Part shown: positions 1-8,234 of the stretch, piece by piece | How the letters are laid out: each line of letters begins with the position of its first letter | Numbering within the stretch: the stretch's first letter is position 1 | DNA from: an uncultured Acetatifactor sp. | GTDB taxonomy: Bacteria > Bacillota > Clostridia > Lachnospirales > Lachnospiraceae | NCBI GenBank assembly: GCA_910580225.1 | Contig: CAJTXE010000034.1 | Span: forward strand, 1-46,792 | Length of the DNA stretch: 46,792 bases | Reading direction: 5' to 3' | Position numbers and translations under genes: made by a program | The notes under the pieces: model-generated | What the model was told of the DNA's origin: nothing | The model's input: the letters and a program-made list of their open reading frames with translations, nothing else | Databases searched by the model: none

Positions 1-41
1 GGGTTATCGGCAATGTTCATTTCTTCCTGATTCTTTTTCAT
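1..41 (-). CDS. 5' end of an unidentified gene (partial)
   Basis: Only the first 13 codons are inside the window (MKKNQEEMNIADN...). The start is well supported: the minus strand reads AGAAGGAGGTGCCAGGGC directly before the ATG, a perfect Shine-Dalgarno core at good spacing. The ATG overlaps the TGA of a small upstream reading frame as ATGA, which suggests translational coupling. The product cannot be identified from 13 residues. Confidence 0.6.
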   Translation of the reverse strand, partial: MKKNQEEMNIADN

Positions 42-275
42 GCCCTGGCACCTCCTTCTCTGCTTTTTTCTGTTGGGGAAAGCGTCAGCTCAAAGGTATA
101 GACTGGCTTATCCTCCCCGCAGGATACAGTCATTCCAAACCGTACAGCACCTTTCAGTATGTGGAATATATACTCTTCCCTGCAGGCGTCTGATAAAGGA
201 TATAACTTATATATGGATTTGGGACACCGGAAACAGGAAATGCCCTGTGCATCAAGCCTTGTATATCATCATTTA
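38..275 (-). pseudogene. Small frameshifted ORF upstream of the partial gene
   Basis: A good ribosome-binding site (TAGGAGCTAA) precedes tandem ATG codons near 275, but that frame stops after six codons. A shifted frame is open from about 265 to the TGA at 38 and encodes a coherent, cysteine-containing peptide (GISCFRCPKSIYKLYPL..., ending SREGGARA). The simplest reading is one gene of about 80 codons with an indel near 257, ending in an ATGA overlap with the next gene. I do not recognise the family. It could also be two meaningless frames. Confidence 0.35.
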
Positions 276-434
276 GCTCCTATATTCTTTTTTTAAATAC
301 TTTCCACGACGAATTTTGTTCACAATTCCTATGATTCCACCCTGTTTTTTCTATCCATACAGTCCATTTAGTCCACAATATATAGTAAAAACTAAACCAA
401 ATAATACCAGATGTAGTTTCAAAAGTCCTTTCGC
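276..434. other. AT-rich intergenic stretch
   Basis: AT-rich, with no coding frame on either strand that I can support. It probably carries the promoter of the small minus-strand ORF, because TATTTAAAAAAAG-like sequence lies just upstream of its ribosome-binding site. I see no confident hexamer pair. Confidence 0.3.
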
Positions 435-704
435 TTAGTAGGAGACAAAATATTCTACCGCATTTACAGGGAAAAATTCCTTAAACTCGCCGTACAATTG
501 GCCGGCCAGGGTCTTGTTGTACGCAATTACCAACGTGGGCTTATTCAAAGCCTGAATGATATTGGCCATGGTAAAGGTCTTGCCGGAACCCGTCACCCCC
601 AGCAAAGTCTGGAACTGGTTGCCTTTTTGGAACCCCTCCACCAGTTCGGCGATTGCCGCGGGCTGGTCCCCGGTGGGTTTGTATTTGGAATGAAGTTTGA
701 AAGG
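435..704 (-). pseudogene. uvrB: uvrB fragment 1 (N-terminal part with Walker A)
   Basis: An open minus-strand frame encodes about 90 residues matching the start of the UvrB excinuclease subunit: FKLHSKYKPTGDQPAAIAEL, then LLGVTGSGKTFTMANIIQ (Walker A), KPTLVIAYNKTLAGQLYGEF, and FFPVNAVEYFVSY, where a TAA stop interrupts before the expected YDYYQPEAY. Full UvrB is about 660 residues, so this is a remnant of roughly the first 90. No start codon is present at the normal position. Sequence just upstream (711-853) is open in another frame and encodes a basic peptide (GFTEDARKRVIRKRLTEL...) that I cannot place. It cannot give a working repair protein. Confidence 0.85.
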
Positions 705-998
705 TTTTTGTTTAACACTGTTTTTACCTGCCGTACAATATAAATGGAATATCCGGCAAGGTCTTTATACAGTTTTTGAACATCTCCCCTATTCAACTCA
801 GTCAGTCTCTTTCTTATGACACGTTTTCTGGCATCTTCTGTGAAACCTAACCTTTATCTTAGCTAAAAAACTCAGACTGCCCCTATCAATGTCATGTAAA
901 CAAGATCCTACACTATAAATTTAAGTGTATAACCGCCTGCTATAGCGGAAAACTCCCCGTTAAGTTAAACATTTTCCAACAAATTTCTTGACAACCCT
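705..998. other. Degenerate spacer with small inverted repeats
   Basis: Apart from the short unidentified minus-strand frame at about 711-853, I see no gene. Two small dyads are visible: TACACT-ATAAATTTA-AGTGTA near 909-929 and CCGC-N8-GCGG near 934-949. They could be ends of lost mobile elements or weak hairpins. No element can be named. Confidence 0.3.
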
Positions 999-1016
999 TT
1001 AATAAGCCATTATCAT
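988..1016 (+). promoter_or_regulatory. Sigma-A type promoter, plus strand
   Basis: TTGACA at 988-993, a 17-bp spacer, and TATCAT at 1011-1016. It points toward the plus-strand gene at 1268, about 250 bp away, and is the best promoter I see for it. It overlaps the 3' end of a degenerate minus-strand frame, so chance is possible. Confidence 0.45.
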
Positions 1017-1199
1017 ATATTCACCACGGCTGATCACTTCCGGCACCTTCAGGTCACGTTCCGCGAAAAATTTCAGCCCGCGGTAAGAGCGCCCCTGTCC
1101 ACAACGGAACCGGTAACCTTTTTAAGTTTTTCCTTCCCGCCGCTGTGGTCATAAAAGGATGAGATGAATTCCAGGTTATCGGTAGTTTGCTGCTTTCAT
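999..1199 (-). pseudogene. Frameshifted remnant of a small unidentified gene
   Basis: Joining three minus-strand frames gives a coherent peptide of about 67 residues: MKAANYR, then NLEFISSFYDHSGGKEKLKK and VTGSVVDRGALTAG, then LKFFAERDLKVPEVISRGEY ending MIMAY and TAA at 999-1001. Two indels (near 1180 and 1085) break it. No clear ribosome-binding site precedes the ATG at 1199. Family unknown. The mixed Lys/Asp/Glu composition and natural stop make it look like decayed coding sequence. Confidence 0.35.
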
Positions 1200-1267
1200 A
1201 ATATTGCGGAGAAAACAGAATATCAAAGGTTTGGGAACAAACGGCGAAAGGAAAAGGGCACATAAAA

Positions 1268-2119
1268 ATGAATAAAATAAAATTTACAGCAAATAAGGAT
1301 ACCAATTTTGTTTTTCATATGCTTTCCGTTGCACGATGCGGTTATGATAACGCTTACGGTGAAGCATACCGCAAATATTATCCCGAAGAGGATTTGACGG
1401 TTATCAGTCAAAGCCGGGAGTTGCTTACGGTATGCGGCGGTGAACATTGCGGCTCCCTGTTTGGGCTTATGGTATCTGAAGCCGCATGTGCGAAGATTTC
1501 CGCAAAAGATTATTATGCCGGTCTTATAGAAAAGGCTGCGCAAGATGAGCTGCCGGAGACTGTCAGGAAATATGCGGAGACTGTCCGCGGCATATCGGCT
1601 GTGATGATAAAATATTATGACCATTATGCAGATCAAATCTGGCCAAAGGAGAAGGAGAGAATAGAGGCCTACATCCCCCGGATACTCAGCCTTTTTGAGG
1701 AGTCCGGCTTTACGGACAGGGCGGAAGAATATGTGGGATGTAAGCTTGAAAGTGATTTTTTCACGGCAACGCTTGTCACTTCGGTGCAGAACGGGGCAGA
1801 GGCAATCGATATTTCAAAGGAGCAGGACGTATTCGGCATTGAGAGAACGCCAGTGGATTCTTTTTACTTTATCGGACACGAATTTATTATTTATCTGCTT
1901 ATGAACGCTCTCAAAGATGAAAATGCTTTCAGGAATTTTAATACATGGGGATTGACGGAGGGACTCGCCGAATATTATCTGAAGAAGATTATGGGCGACG
2001 TGCGATTTTTTGACAGCCAGCAAAAGTATGTGGAACTGTACGAAAAATGGAATGAAGACGACAGGATGACTGCTGCAGAGCTTTACCAGATGGGGCTGCA
2101 AAGGGAAGGAATAATGTAG
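1268..2119 (+). CDS. Protein of unknown function with a decayed gluzincin-like metal site
   Basis: A 283-residue soluble protein with no signal peptide. The ATG follows a purine-rich AAAGGAAAAG element. Residues around 200-240 read FIGHEFIIYLL and later LTEGLAEYYL. In gluzincin metallopeptidases of the peptidase-MA group the equivalents are HExxH and an EGLAEY helix that gives the third zinc ligand. Here the second His of HExxH is Tyr (HEFIIY), so zinc catalysis looks lost or altered. This is one of few plus-strand genes, and it sits between mobile-element remnants, so it is probably acquired cargo. The metal-site reading is inference from motifs only. Confidence 0.7.
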   Translation: MNKIKFTANKDTNFVFHMLSVARCGYDNAYGEAYRKYYPEEDLTVISQSRELLTVCGGEHCGSLFGLMVSEAACAKISAKDYYAGLIEKAAQDELPETVRKYAETVRGISAVMIKYYDHYADQIWPKEKERIEAYIPRILSLFEESGFTDRAEEYVGCKLESDFFTATLVTSVQNGAEAIDISKEQDVFGIERTPVDSFYFIGHEFIIYLLMNALKDENAFRNFNTWGLTEGLAEYYLKKIMGDVRFFDSQQKYVELYEKWNEDDRMTAAELYQMGLQREGIM

Positions 2120-2426
2120 GATCGAATGCTGGAAAGAAAGGGCAGTGCAGATGAACGAATACAGCGTCCGGAATAAGAAACATGGGAGAATAATGCCCAT
2201 GAGTTTTGGCTGAAAAGATCCCATGGAGGCGAAGCCGTTTAAAGATTCTGGACATGGCTGACGAGTGTGTGAACAAAAGTCTGTAAATACAGATCTTCTA
2301 TGATAATAATGGGGCTGGTGGCTCTCTACTGGAGCTCCAGCCCATGATTTATATATAACAGCAAATAATGCGTATGTCAATAGCAGGCGGGGAAATCGCC
2401 TGTCAGATAATGCTCTCAGATGGGAC
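2120..2426. other. Gene-free stretch with putative IS end and hairpin
   Basis: No supportable gene. The sequence near 2262-2292 (AGTGTGTGAACAAAAGTCTG and following) resembles the AT-rich outer ends of IS256-type elements and lies on the correct side of the transposase tail. A GGGCTGG (2312-2318) / CCAGCCC (2337-2343) stem could terminate minus-strand transcription. I could not define a matching opposite terminal repeat. Confidence 0.35.
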
Positions 2427-2636
2427 TCATTCTGGCAGGCGTCCTTCATACATGATGCTCAGTTCCCCATAGACCTGCCCCCAGTTGCGGATTGGCATGG
2501 TCCATTTCTTTGTCGCTTCAAAGATCGACAGGAAGAGGGCCTTGAGCAGTGCATTATCGCTGGGGAAGACGCTGCGCTGCCGGTTCAGTTTCCGGTATGT
2601 GGCATTCAGGCTCTCTATAAAATAACAGGCCTCCTA
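2427..2636 (-). pseudogene. IS256-family (mutator type) transposase, C-terminal fragment
   Basis: An uninterrupted minus-strand frame encodes FIESLNATYRKLNRQRSVFP, SDNALLKALFLSIFEATKKW and TMPIRNWGQVYGELSIMYEG, then RLPE and TGA. This is the conserved C-terminal end of IS256/mutator transposases (typical motifs: FPSDxALLK, KKWTMPxRxWG, xxFEGRL). Only about 70 of roughly 400 residues remain. The DDE catalytic residues are absent, so it is dead. The upstream side breaks off just before the FIESLN helix at about 2636. Confidence 0.85.
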
Positions 2637-2678
2637 TAGTTTAGATTTTACCATAGAAGACCTGATACTAATAGCTGT

Positions 2679-3311
2679 TTACAGAAAATGTTTCATATCC
2701 CCTTTAATAACAAGAGTTTCTTGCAATGGATACTGAAAAATTTCGTTCCCCCATGGCATTTCTACCCTCAACATTCCATTTACTATATCAGTAAACAAAA
2801 ATGTACCAACATCTGTTTTTTCTTCTTTCCAATCATCAGAAGGATAAACAAGAATAGTATGCCTATCCAGACTAAAAGTTTCCAGATTCAGTAAATTCAA
2901 TTCACCAAATGCGTAATACATATCTCCGTTTTCATCAGTTTCCGCATTTTCCTTATACCATGAACCTGTACGAAAAGTCTGTATTAAAATTTTCTCGTTA
3001 TCTGCAAAACCGTAGTTGGCATCTTCTCCATACAAATAATCAGAATCATATAAGAATTTGAACTGATAATCCACGATTTCAAACAACCCAAACCCTTCTT
3101 CGCTCTCACCCGAAAAATAAGAAAAAATCACATATTTTTCAGATGGTGATAGCAGTAATGAACCACCGCCATAACCGCCAGAAGGACATGGGAATTGAAA
3201 TATATCTTTTATTTTATCATTTGAAACTAAAGACAATGTAATGTCATCCTCATCTTGTAGAATAATTTTACTGCCGTCTGCTAAGGTCACAAGATTTACT
3301 AAATCATCCAT
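2679..3311 (-). CDS. Hypothetical protein, beta-rich, AT-rich gene
   Basis: A 210-residue acidic protein, no signal peptide or membrane segment. The alternating strand pattern (VTLADGSKIILQDEDD, YVIFSYFSGESEEGFGLFEI, KTDVGTFLFTDIVNGMLRVE) suggests a beta-sheet or propeller-like fold. The start is an ATG with AAGG about 12 bases upstream. The gene is clearly more AT-rich than the core genes and is flanked by an IS256 tail and an IS66 remnant, which suggests horizontal acquisition. Size, acidity and isolation would fit an immunity-type or cargo protein, but nothing in the sequence proves this. Confidence 0.6.
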   Translation of the reverse strand: MDDLVNLVTLADGSKIILQDEDDITLSLVSNDKIKDIFQFPCPSGGYGGGSLLLSPSEKYVIFSYFSGESEEGFGLFEIVDYQFKFLYDSDYLYGEDANYGFADNEKILIQTFRTGSWYKENAETDENGDMYYAFGELNLLNLETFSLDRHTILVYPSDDWKEEKTDVGTFLFTDIVNGMLRVEMPWGNEIFQYPLQETLVIKGDMKHFL

Positions 3312-3371
3312 AAAGTATATACCTTCAATTCCATATTTGCCGATTGATATGCTAACACAAGTATATCACAA

Positions 3372-3718
3372 CTATTCGCTGAAAACAATCTCTGTTCTAT
3401 GTCCGTTCCGACTATCCAGACGTTCAAGGGACGAGTTTTGCATCTGTGATGCTGTATGCTGTTCCGAAATGCGATCCGGCACAATGTCAATGGGGACCAC
3501 GTCCTGTTTCGGGCGTAAAACCTCAAGATGACCGTAATTCGCTGCTGGGATCTGATCCGCTGCCGTTTTCCGGCAGCAGCTGAACCAGTTGTAAAAGGTG
3601 CTTACTGCAATGTGGTTTTCATGGCACCAGTCAGCATCTGTCATTTCGCTCTGGCGGCATTCATTGATAAGCCGGATCTGTTCCGTATCGAAACACGGAC
3701 TTTGCGGGTACCTGCCAT
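3372..3718 (-). pseudogene. IS66-family orfA (TnpA accessory protein) remnant
   Basis: The minus-strand peptide reads FDTEQIRLINECRQSEMTDA, then DWCHENHIAVSTFYNWFSCC and NYGHLEVLRPKQDVVPIDIV. This is the typical IS66 first ORF, with a short helical domain containing W-C-x-E-x-x-I-x-x-x-T-F-Y-x-W. The original start is probably the ATG at 3718 (SD AGGATAGG; MAGTRKVR), but a 2-base shift separates it from the conserved frame. The 3' end has diverged (ending EIVFSE and TAG). orfB and tnpC are absent. The remnant directly abuts a uvrB fragment. Confidence 0.75.
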
Positions 3719-3721
3719 AAC

Positions 3722-3820
3722 CTATCCTACACCGCAGAGCTGTCCCGCAAGCGTTTTATTGTAGGCGATCACAAGCGTCGGCTTTTGTAATTCCTGAATG
3801 ATATTTGCCATGGTAAATGT
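3722..3820 (-). pseudogene. uvrB: uvrB fragment 2 (just after Walker A)
   Basis: The minus strand encodes TFTMANIIQELQKPTLVIAY and NKTLAGQLCG before a TAG. This is the same UvrB segment as in fragment 1 but shorter and clearly different in sequence (ELQKP against ALNKP, many silent changes), so it is not a recent local duplication. Its upstream end is fused to the 3' part of the ABC exporter gene at about 3818-3822; its downstream end meets the IS66 remnant. Confidence 0.8.
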
Positions 3821-5594
3821 ATTCTTCTACGTATTTTTGATATAAATCATGATATTTTTCATTTTCTTTTAGCAGTTCCTCATGTGTTCCCTCCGCAGCA
3901 ATGTTTCCGGCCTCAACATAAATAATCTTGTCGGCCTTGGGCACATATTTTAACGAATGAGATATCAAAATTACGGTCTTGTCATTGGTCTGGGAAAGGA
4001 ACTCATAAAACACGTCTTCTGTGGCTATATCAATATTGTTTAAAGGCTCATCCAATAAGACAGCACCCACATCCGGCCTGCAGAAAGCCCGGATGATGGC
4101 CAGTTTCTGGAACTCGCCTCCTGACATGTCTGTATAGTCGTCACAGTACTCCGCTTTGATGCCGGTATCGAACCCTTTTTTCAGCTTTTTAATTTTTTCC
4201 TGCAGCCCAAACCTCTCTGTCAGCAGCTCCATCTTCCGTTCCATCTCCATGTCCTCCGCAAAAGCGGTCACATTCTCCCTGATTGTAAAGGGGAATATAT
4301 AATAGTCCTGAAAAAGCACAGATACAAGCCTGCGGACGTCCTCTCTCCGTAGTTCCCTTATATTTCTTCCATTCAGAAGCACTTCGCCGGAAGAGGGCAC
4401 ATATACCCCGCACAATAGTTTGAGCAGCGTCGATTTCCCCGCGCCGTTCAAGCCTATGATCACGTTCTTGCTGTTCTTCTCCAGCCGGAAGCTGATATCT
4501 TTCAGCGCATATTGACCGCTGTTCTCATATTGGTAGCTCACATGTCTGAACTCTATGGTATCAATTGTCCCAATCTCAGCTCCTGACTCCTGATCTTCCT
4601 CGACAATGTCCTTATTATCCATATAATCATAATAATCCTTCATCCACAGAGAAATATTGTTGATTTCTGGAAACAGAGCCAGCAGTCCTTCTATGGACAT
4701 CTTTAATTTGGCATAAAAAGCAATATAGACATAGTAGGCGCTTATGCCGATCCTCCCGACGAAGACATAGTATCCAAACACAACCATGGATACAAGCGGA
4801 AGTGCCTCCGTAATGATGCCGCTGATGCAAAGGAGTTTTGAGCTTTTCCGCATATAACGGTTATGTATCTTAAGTCGTTTCTCAAACGTATCATCCAGCT
4901 GTCCCATAACAGAACGCACCATGCCCAGCATCTTGATGTCCCTGATACTGTTTGGCAGGTAAAAGATGCGGGACAGAGCCTTCAGCTTTTTATCATATTT
5001 CTGTTTTTCTTTCTGTTCCTCTATATTCAACCCGTTTACAAACAAAGATATCATGAGATCAACCAGAATCGGTATGGTCATAATCAGCCCGACATAGAAA
5101 TTTATCCGGGACACTACACTGATAATGAACAGTACGGTCACCGCCTGCTGGACAAGCTTGTTGAAAACTCCCATGATATTGTCCACAGCTTTTTCCAGAT
5201 TGGCTTCTCTCATGGAATATTCATTGTAGAATTGCGCCCCTTCCACATATTCCTGCCTCACGCAAAATGTATGTAAGAATATTTTTTTCACAAAAAATAC
5301 TCGTCTTTTTTCTTTTTTATCACTTAAAATAATGGCGCATATACTTCCCACAATATTATAAGATACTACCACAAATAAGAAAGCAATCACGGCGTTGCGG
5401 GCAAGCATAATATTTTTATCCAAAACGCCGTCCACAAAAACCTTAGGCAGATATGTGGTTATGATATCAGCGGCTGATACCACAAATGAATAAAAGACAG
5501 TTATAATAATTGACAGCTTATCAAGCTTGGCTGTTTCTTTCAAAAAACGCAAAAAATAGCTGCTTCCTGTTCTTTTTCCTTGTTTTATAATCAC
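3756..5594 (-). CDS. ABC transporter, fused permease/ATPase, with foreign C-terminal tail
   Basis: A half-transporter of 612 residues. The N-terminal ~330 residues hold about six membrane segments (YSFVVSAADIITTYLPKVFV, NAVIAFLFVVVSYNIVGSIC and others). The ATPase has Walker A GLNGAGKST near residue 381, a Q-loop LFQDYY, signature MSGGE, Walker B AVLLDEPLNNID and H-loop LISHS. Such proteins work as dimers and usually export peptides, lipids or drugs; no peptidase C39 domain is present. The start is GTG with SD AAAGGAT. The natural sequence ends near KYVEEY; the last ~20 residues (HGKYHSGITKADACDRLQ) are read out of frame through uvrB fragment 2. The ATPase core is intact, so activity is possible. 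Substrate unknown. Confidence 0.85.
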   Translation of the reverse strand: MIIKQGKRTGSSYFLRFLKETAKLDKLSIIITVFYSFVVSAADIITTYLPKVFVDGVLDKNIMLARNAVIAFLFVVVSYNIVGSICAIILSDKKEKRRVFFVKKIFLHTFCVRQEYVEGAQFYNEYSMREANLEKAVDNIMGVFNKLVQQAVTVLFIISVVSRINFYVGLIMTIPILVDLMISLFVNGLNIEEQKEKQKYDKKLKALSRIFYLPNSIRDIKMLGMVRSVMGQLDDTFEKRLKIHNRYMRKSSKLLCISGIITEALPLVSMVVFGYYVFVGRIGISAYYVYIAFYAKLKMSIEGLLALFPEINNISLWMKDYYDYMDNKDIVEEDQESGAEIGTIDTIEFRHVSYQYENSGQYALKDISFRLEKNSKNVIIGLNGAGKSTLLKLLCGVYVPSSGEVLLNGRNIRELRREDVRRLVSVLFQDYYIFPFTIRENVTAFAEDMEMERKMELLTERFGLQEKIKKLKKGFDTGIKAEYCDDYTDMSGGEFQKLAIIRAFCRPDVGAVLLDEPLNNIDIATEDVFYEFLSQTNDKTVILISHSLKYVPKADKIIYVEAGNIAAEGTHEELLKENEKYHDLYQKYVEEYIYHGKYHSGITKADACDRLQ

Positions 5595-5700
5595 GAAAGA
5601 TGATCCTTTCCATATCCTATTGTGCTTTCACACATTTTATCTCTTTTTTCCGCAAAAAGCATTGGAACACTCTATAGAATAATTTGCTTCCGGGCATTAT

Positions 5701-5727
5701 AACAGCCCGGCATACTGCCGGGCTGTT
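5701..5727 (-). terminator. Terminator hairpin after the sugar ABC operon
   Basis: A perfect 12-bp stem AACAGCCCGGCA / TGCCGGGCTGTT with a 3-base loop lies 16 bp past the stop of the solute-binding protein gene. Only a short TTATAAT follows on the minus strand, so termination may be partial. The stem could also stabilise the mRNA 3' end. Confidence 0.75.
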
Positions 5728-5742
5728 AGCGCGCCTGTTCAA

Positions 5743-7242
5743 TTACTGAGCGGCGTCAATCTGAGCCTGAATTTTTTCAATCATGGTGTCAAATCCGGAA
5801 GCACGCAGCTCTTCCATCATCTTCGGCACTTCTACTTCAGGGTCTGCTACACCGGTCAAAAGGTCTTTCTTATACCGGTTGCAAATCTCGCTGCAGTTCG
5901 CAATTTCATCCTCGAACTCGCTTGTATCAATGGAGATGCCCAGCACAGGAGAAGCAACCGCCTGCTCGTTCAGAGCCTTAACTTCATCCCACTGATTCTC
6001 TTCTACGTCGTCGGTAAGAGTCACGTTGAAGAATGTTCCCTGGGTATATCCGGCCATTGGCCAGTCTGTATTGATCTTGTGAACCCTGCCCTCAGCAGTG
6101 TACTCAAAGTTATCCCCTTCAAGTCCGAAATACAGAGCATCCCTTACAACGGAATCCGTATTCACCAGCTCAAGCAGCTGCAGGGCCTTCTCCGGGTTCT
6201 TGCTGCTGGCAGAGATACAGTTCAGAGAGCCGCCCACTGTACCGAATGACAGATGCGTATCGCCCCACTGGGACACTACTACCTCTTTCTCCATGTTCGG
6301 TCCCCAAACAGTCTTCGCTGCAAGCGGCCACCCCTGTGCTACATAGCACATTCTGTACTTCGGTGCCTCGCCCAATGTATTCGCATCCTCATTAATGATG
6401 CCGGCCTTATACCATTCATGCAGTGTCTTCAGGTCAGCCATAACATCTTCCTGCTCGTAGACGCTGACCACTTTCTTCGAGGAATCATTATAGGATACGC
6501 CGATACCGGGAACACCCACACCCATTCCATCATACTTTTCAAGAATAGGCCCCAGACCATCTGATGCCAGGGTGAAAGGATAGCCACCCTCGCCTTCCTT
6601 AATTTTAGTCAGCGCATCTGTCAGGGACTGCAGATCATGCATATTCTCATAATCAATCTTGTATTTGTCCACCAGCTCTTTATCCCATACAAAATACTGC
6701 GTTGCGGAACTGTCCTTATAGGTGGGTACCGCATAAATCCCGCCCTGTACGGAAACCGCATCCCAGTAATCATCCGGAATAAAAGAAGCCAGCTCCGGGC
6801 AATGACTGTCCAGAAGGCCTGATATTTCCGCAAACGCTCCCATCTTCACATCGCTGACATAACTTCCGGAATCGGTAAACAAGATGTCATAATCCTCGTT
6901 TGTTTTTACCATGACGCTTCTTCTGTTGCCCCAGTCATCCCACTTAACCACTTCCACATCCAGATGTACGCCAATCTTCTCTTCCAGATAAGCATCCAAT
7001 TTTGCCTTCCAGGCATCATAGTTGTCCGGCATGCCATTGCCCACCATGGCCCATTTGATGTCTACAACCTCACCTGAAGCCGCCGGCTGATCTGCCTGCC
7101 CTTCAGATTGCTGTGAACTGCTTCCGTCACCTGCGCTGGAGCTTCCCCCGTCAGAAGGACTGCTTCCGCAGCCTGTCAGGCTTCCTGCCAACATTGCCCC
7201 TGCCATAAGGAGAGACATTACCTTCCAGTTTCTCTTTTTCAT
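5743..7242 (-). CDS. Extracellular solute-binding lipoprotein (LplA-like, ABC sugar uptake)
   Basis: A 499-residue precursor with a lipoprotein signal peptide ending LAGSLTGC (lipid-attached Cys at about residue 25), then a Ser/Gly/Gln-rich linker and a family-1 type solute-binding domain (KWAMVGNGMPDNYDAWKAKL, PFTLASDGLGPILEKYDGMG). It should sit on the outer face of the membrane and deliver a (probably oligosaccharide) substrate to the two permeases encoded just upstream. Two ATGs are possible at 7248 and 7242. The SD AGGAGG is only 2 bases from the first but 8 from the second, so I use the second. It is the last gene of the operon and a strong hairpin follows. No ATPase is encoded; in this family an MsmX-type ATPase is usually shared and located elsewhere. 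Confidence 0.9.
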   Translation of the reverse strand: MKKRNWKVMSLLMAGAMLAGSLTGCGSSPSDGGSSSAGDGSSSQQSEGQADQPAASGEVVDIKWAMVGNGMPDNYDAWKAKLDAYLEEKIGVHLDVEVVKWDDWGNRRSVMVKTNEDYDILFTDSGSYVSDVKMGAFAEISGLLDSHCPELASFIPDDYWDAVSVQGGIYAVPTYKDSSATQYFVWDKELVDKYKIDYENMHDLQSLTDALTKIKEGEGGYPFTLASDGLGPILEKYDGMGVGVPGIGVSYNDSSKKVVSVYEQEDVMADLKTLHEWYKAGIINEDANTLGEAPKYRMCYVAQGWPLAAKTVWGPNMEKEVVVSQWGDTHLSFGTVGGSLNCISASSKNPEKALQLLELVNTDSVVRDALYFGLEGDNFEYTAEGRVHKINTDWPMAGYTQGTFFNVTLTDDVEENQWDEVKALNEQAVASPVLGISIDTSEFEDEIANCSEICNRYKKDLLTGVADPEVEVPKMMEELRASGFDTMIEKIQAQIDAAQ

Positions 7243-7293
7243 TACCATTTCCTCCTAGTTTTAAATGTTGTATTTTAAAATCTCCGTCCTAGC

Positions 7294-8217
7294 TCAGCCT
7301 TTCACTGCACCCACAGTAAGGCCGGAGATAAAATACCGTTGGAAAAACGGATAAACACAGGCAATCGGTACTACAATCAGGATTGCGATTGCCATACGAA
7401 CCGTTTCGGACGGCATGGACTGCTTATATTGCGACAGACTGACCCCCAGCTCAGGATGGCTGGCGAAATACTCAATACTCTTCATGATGTTGTTCAGCAT
7501 AGCCTGCAGACCCACCAGATTTTCGTTGCTTATGTACAGTGACGCCTGGAACCAATCGTTCCAGTATCCAAAAGCCAGGAACAACCCGATCGTGGCCAGC
7601 ACCGGCTTGGAAATCGGCATCACGATCCTGATAAAGGTCTGCAGCTGAGACGCCCCGTCTATCTCCGCTGACTCTATAATGGAGTCCGGAATCGTCGTCC
7701 GGAAGAAAGTCCGGGTAATAACAATATTAAACGAAGACACTGCCAGCGGGACGGTCAGTACAAGGAAGGTATTCCTCCACCCCAGGAGATTTGCCACCAC
7801 CACGTAACTGGCTACCATACCCCCGTTGAATATCATGGGAATGAAGATAACCCAGGTAAAGAACTTCTTCAGCCTGTAGCCCGGCCTGGAAAGTACATAT
7901 CCCATAGTGGTCGTCAGGATAAGCCCCAGTATGGTACCCGCCACGGTCACACTCACGGAAACAAACAACGCCCGAAAAATCTGCGCCCGCTCATTCCACA
8001 TGAACAGATATGCATCCGCCGAATAAGAATCCGGCAGGAAACGATAGCCGTATTCCGCAATGGAAGCTTCGGACGAAATTGATATCATAAAAACAAAGAT
8101 AACCGGAATAATACATATCGCCGCCATAATAATGAATAAAATGTTGAAGCAGAGGTTCGTCCCCCACTTAATCCTGTTCAGGTGATTATCCTGTGCTTTT
8201 ATATCTTTCTTTGCCAT
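7294..8217 (-). CDS. Carbohydrate ABC transporter permease (YtcP/LplC-like)
   Basis: 307 residues with about six membrane segments (LCFNILFIIMAAICIIPVIF, GTILGLILTTTMGYVLS). It has the EAA cytoplasmic loop typical of binding-protein-dependent permeases (SAEIDGASQLQTFIRIVMPI), which contacts the ATPase. The C-terminal FFQRYFISGLTVGAVKG is the hallmark of the CUT1 second permease. It lies 17 bp after the first permease gene and 51 bp before the solute-binding protein gene. It works with both in import. Confidence 0.92.
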   Translation of the reverse strand: MAKKDIKAQDNHLNRIKWGTNLCFNILFIIMAAICIIPVIFVFMISISSEASIAEYGYRFLPDSYSADAYLFMWNERAQIFRALFVSVSVTVAGTILGLILTTTMGYVLSRPGYRLKKFFTWVIFIPMIFNGGMVASYVVVANLLGWRNTFLVLTVPLAVSSFNIVITRTFFRTTIPDSIIESAEIDGASQLQTFIRIVMPISKPVLATIGLFLAFGYWNDWFQASLYISNENLVGLQAMLNNIMKSIEYFASHPELGVSLSQYKQSMPSETVRMAIAILIVVPIACVYPFFQRYFISGLTVGAVKG

Positions 8218-8234
8218 TTCAGCCTCCCGTCCGC

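Noticed and set aside
1268..2119. Active zinc protease
   Set aside because: The HExxH motif is incomplete (HEFIIY), so catalysis cannot be claimed.
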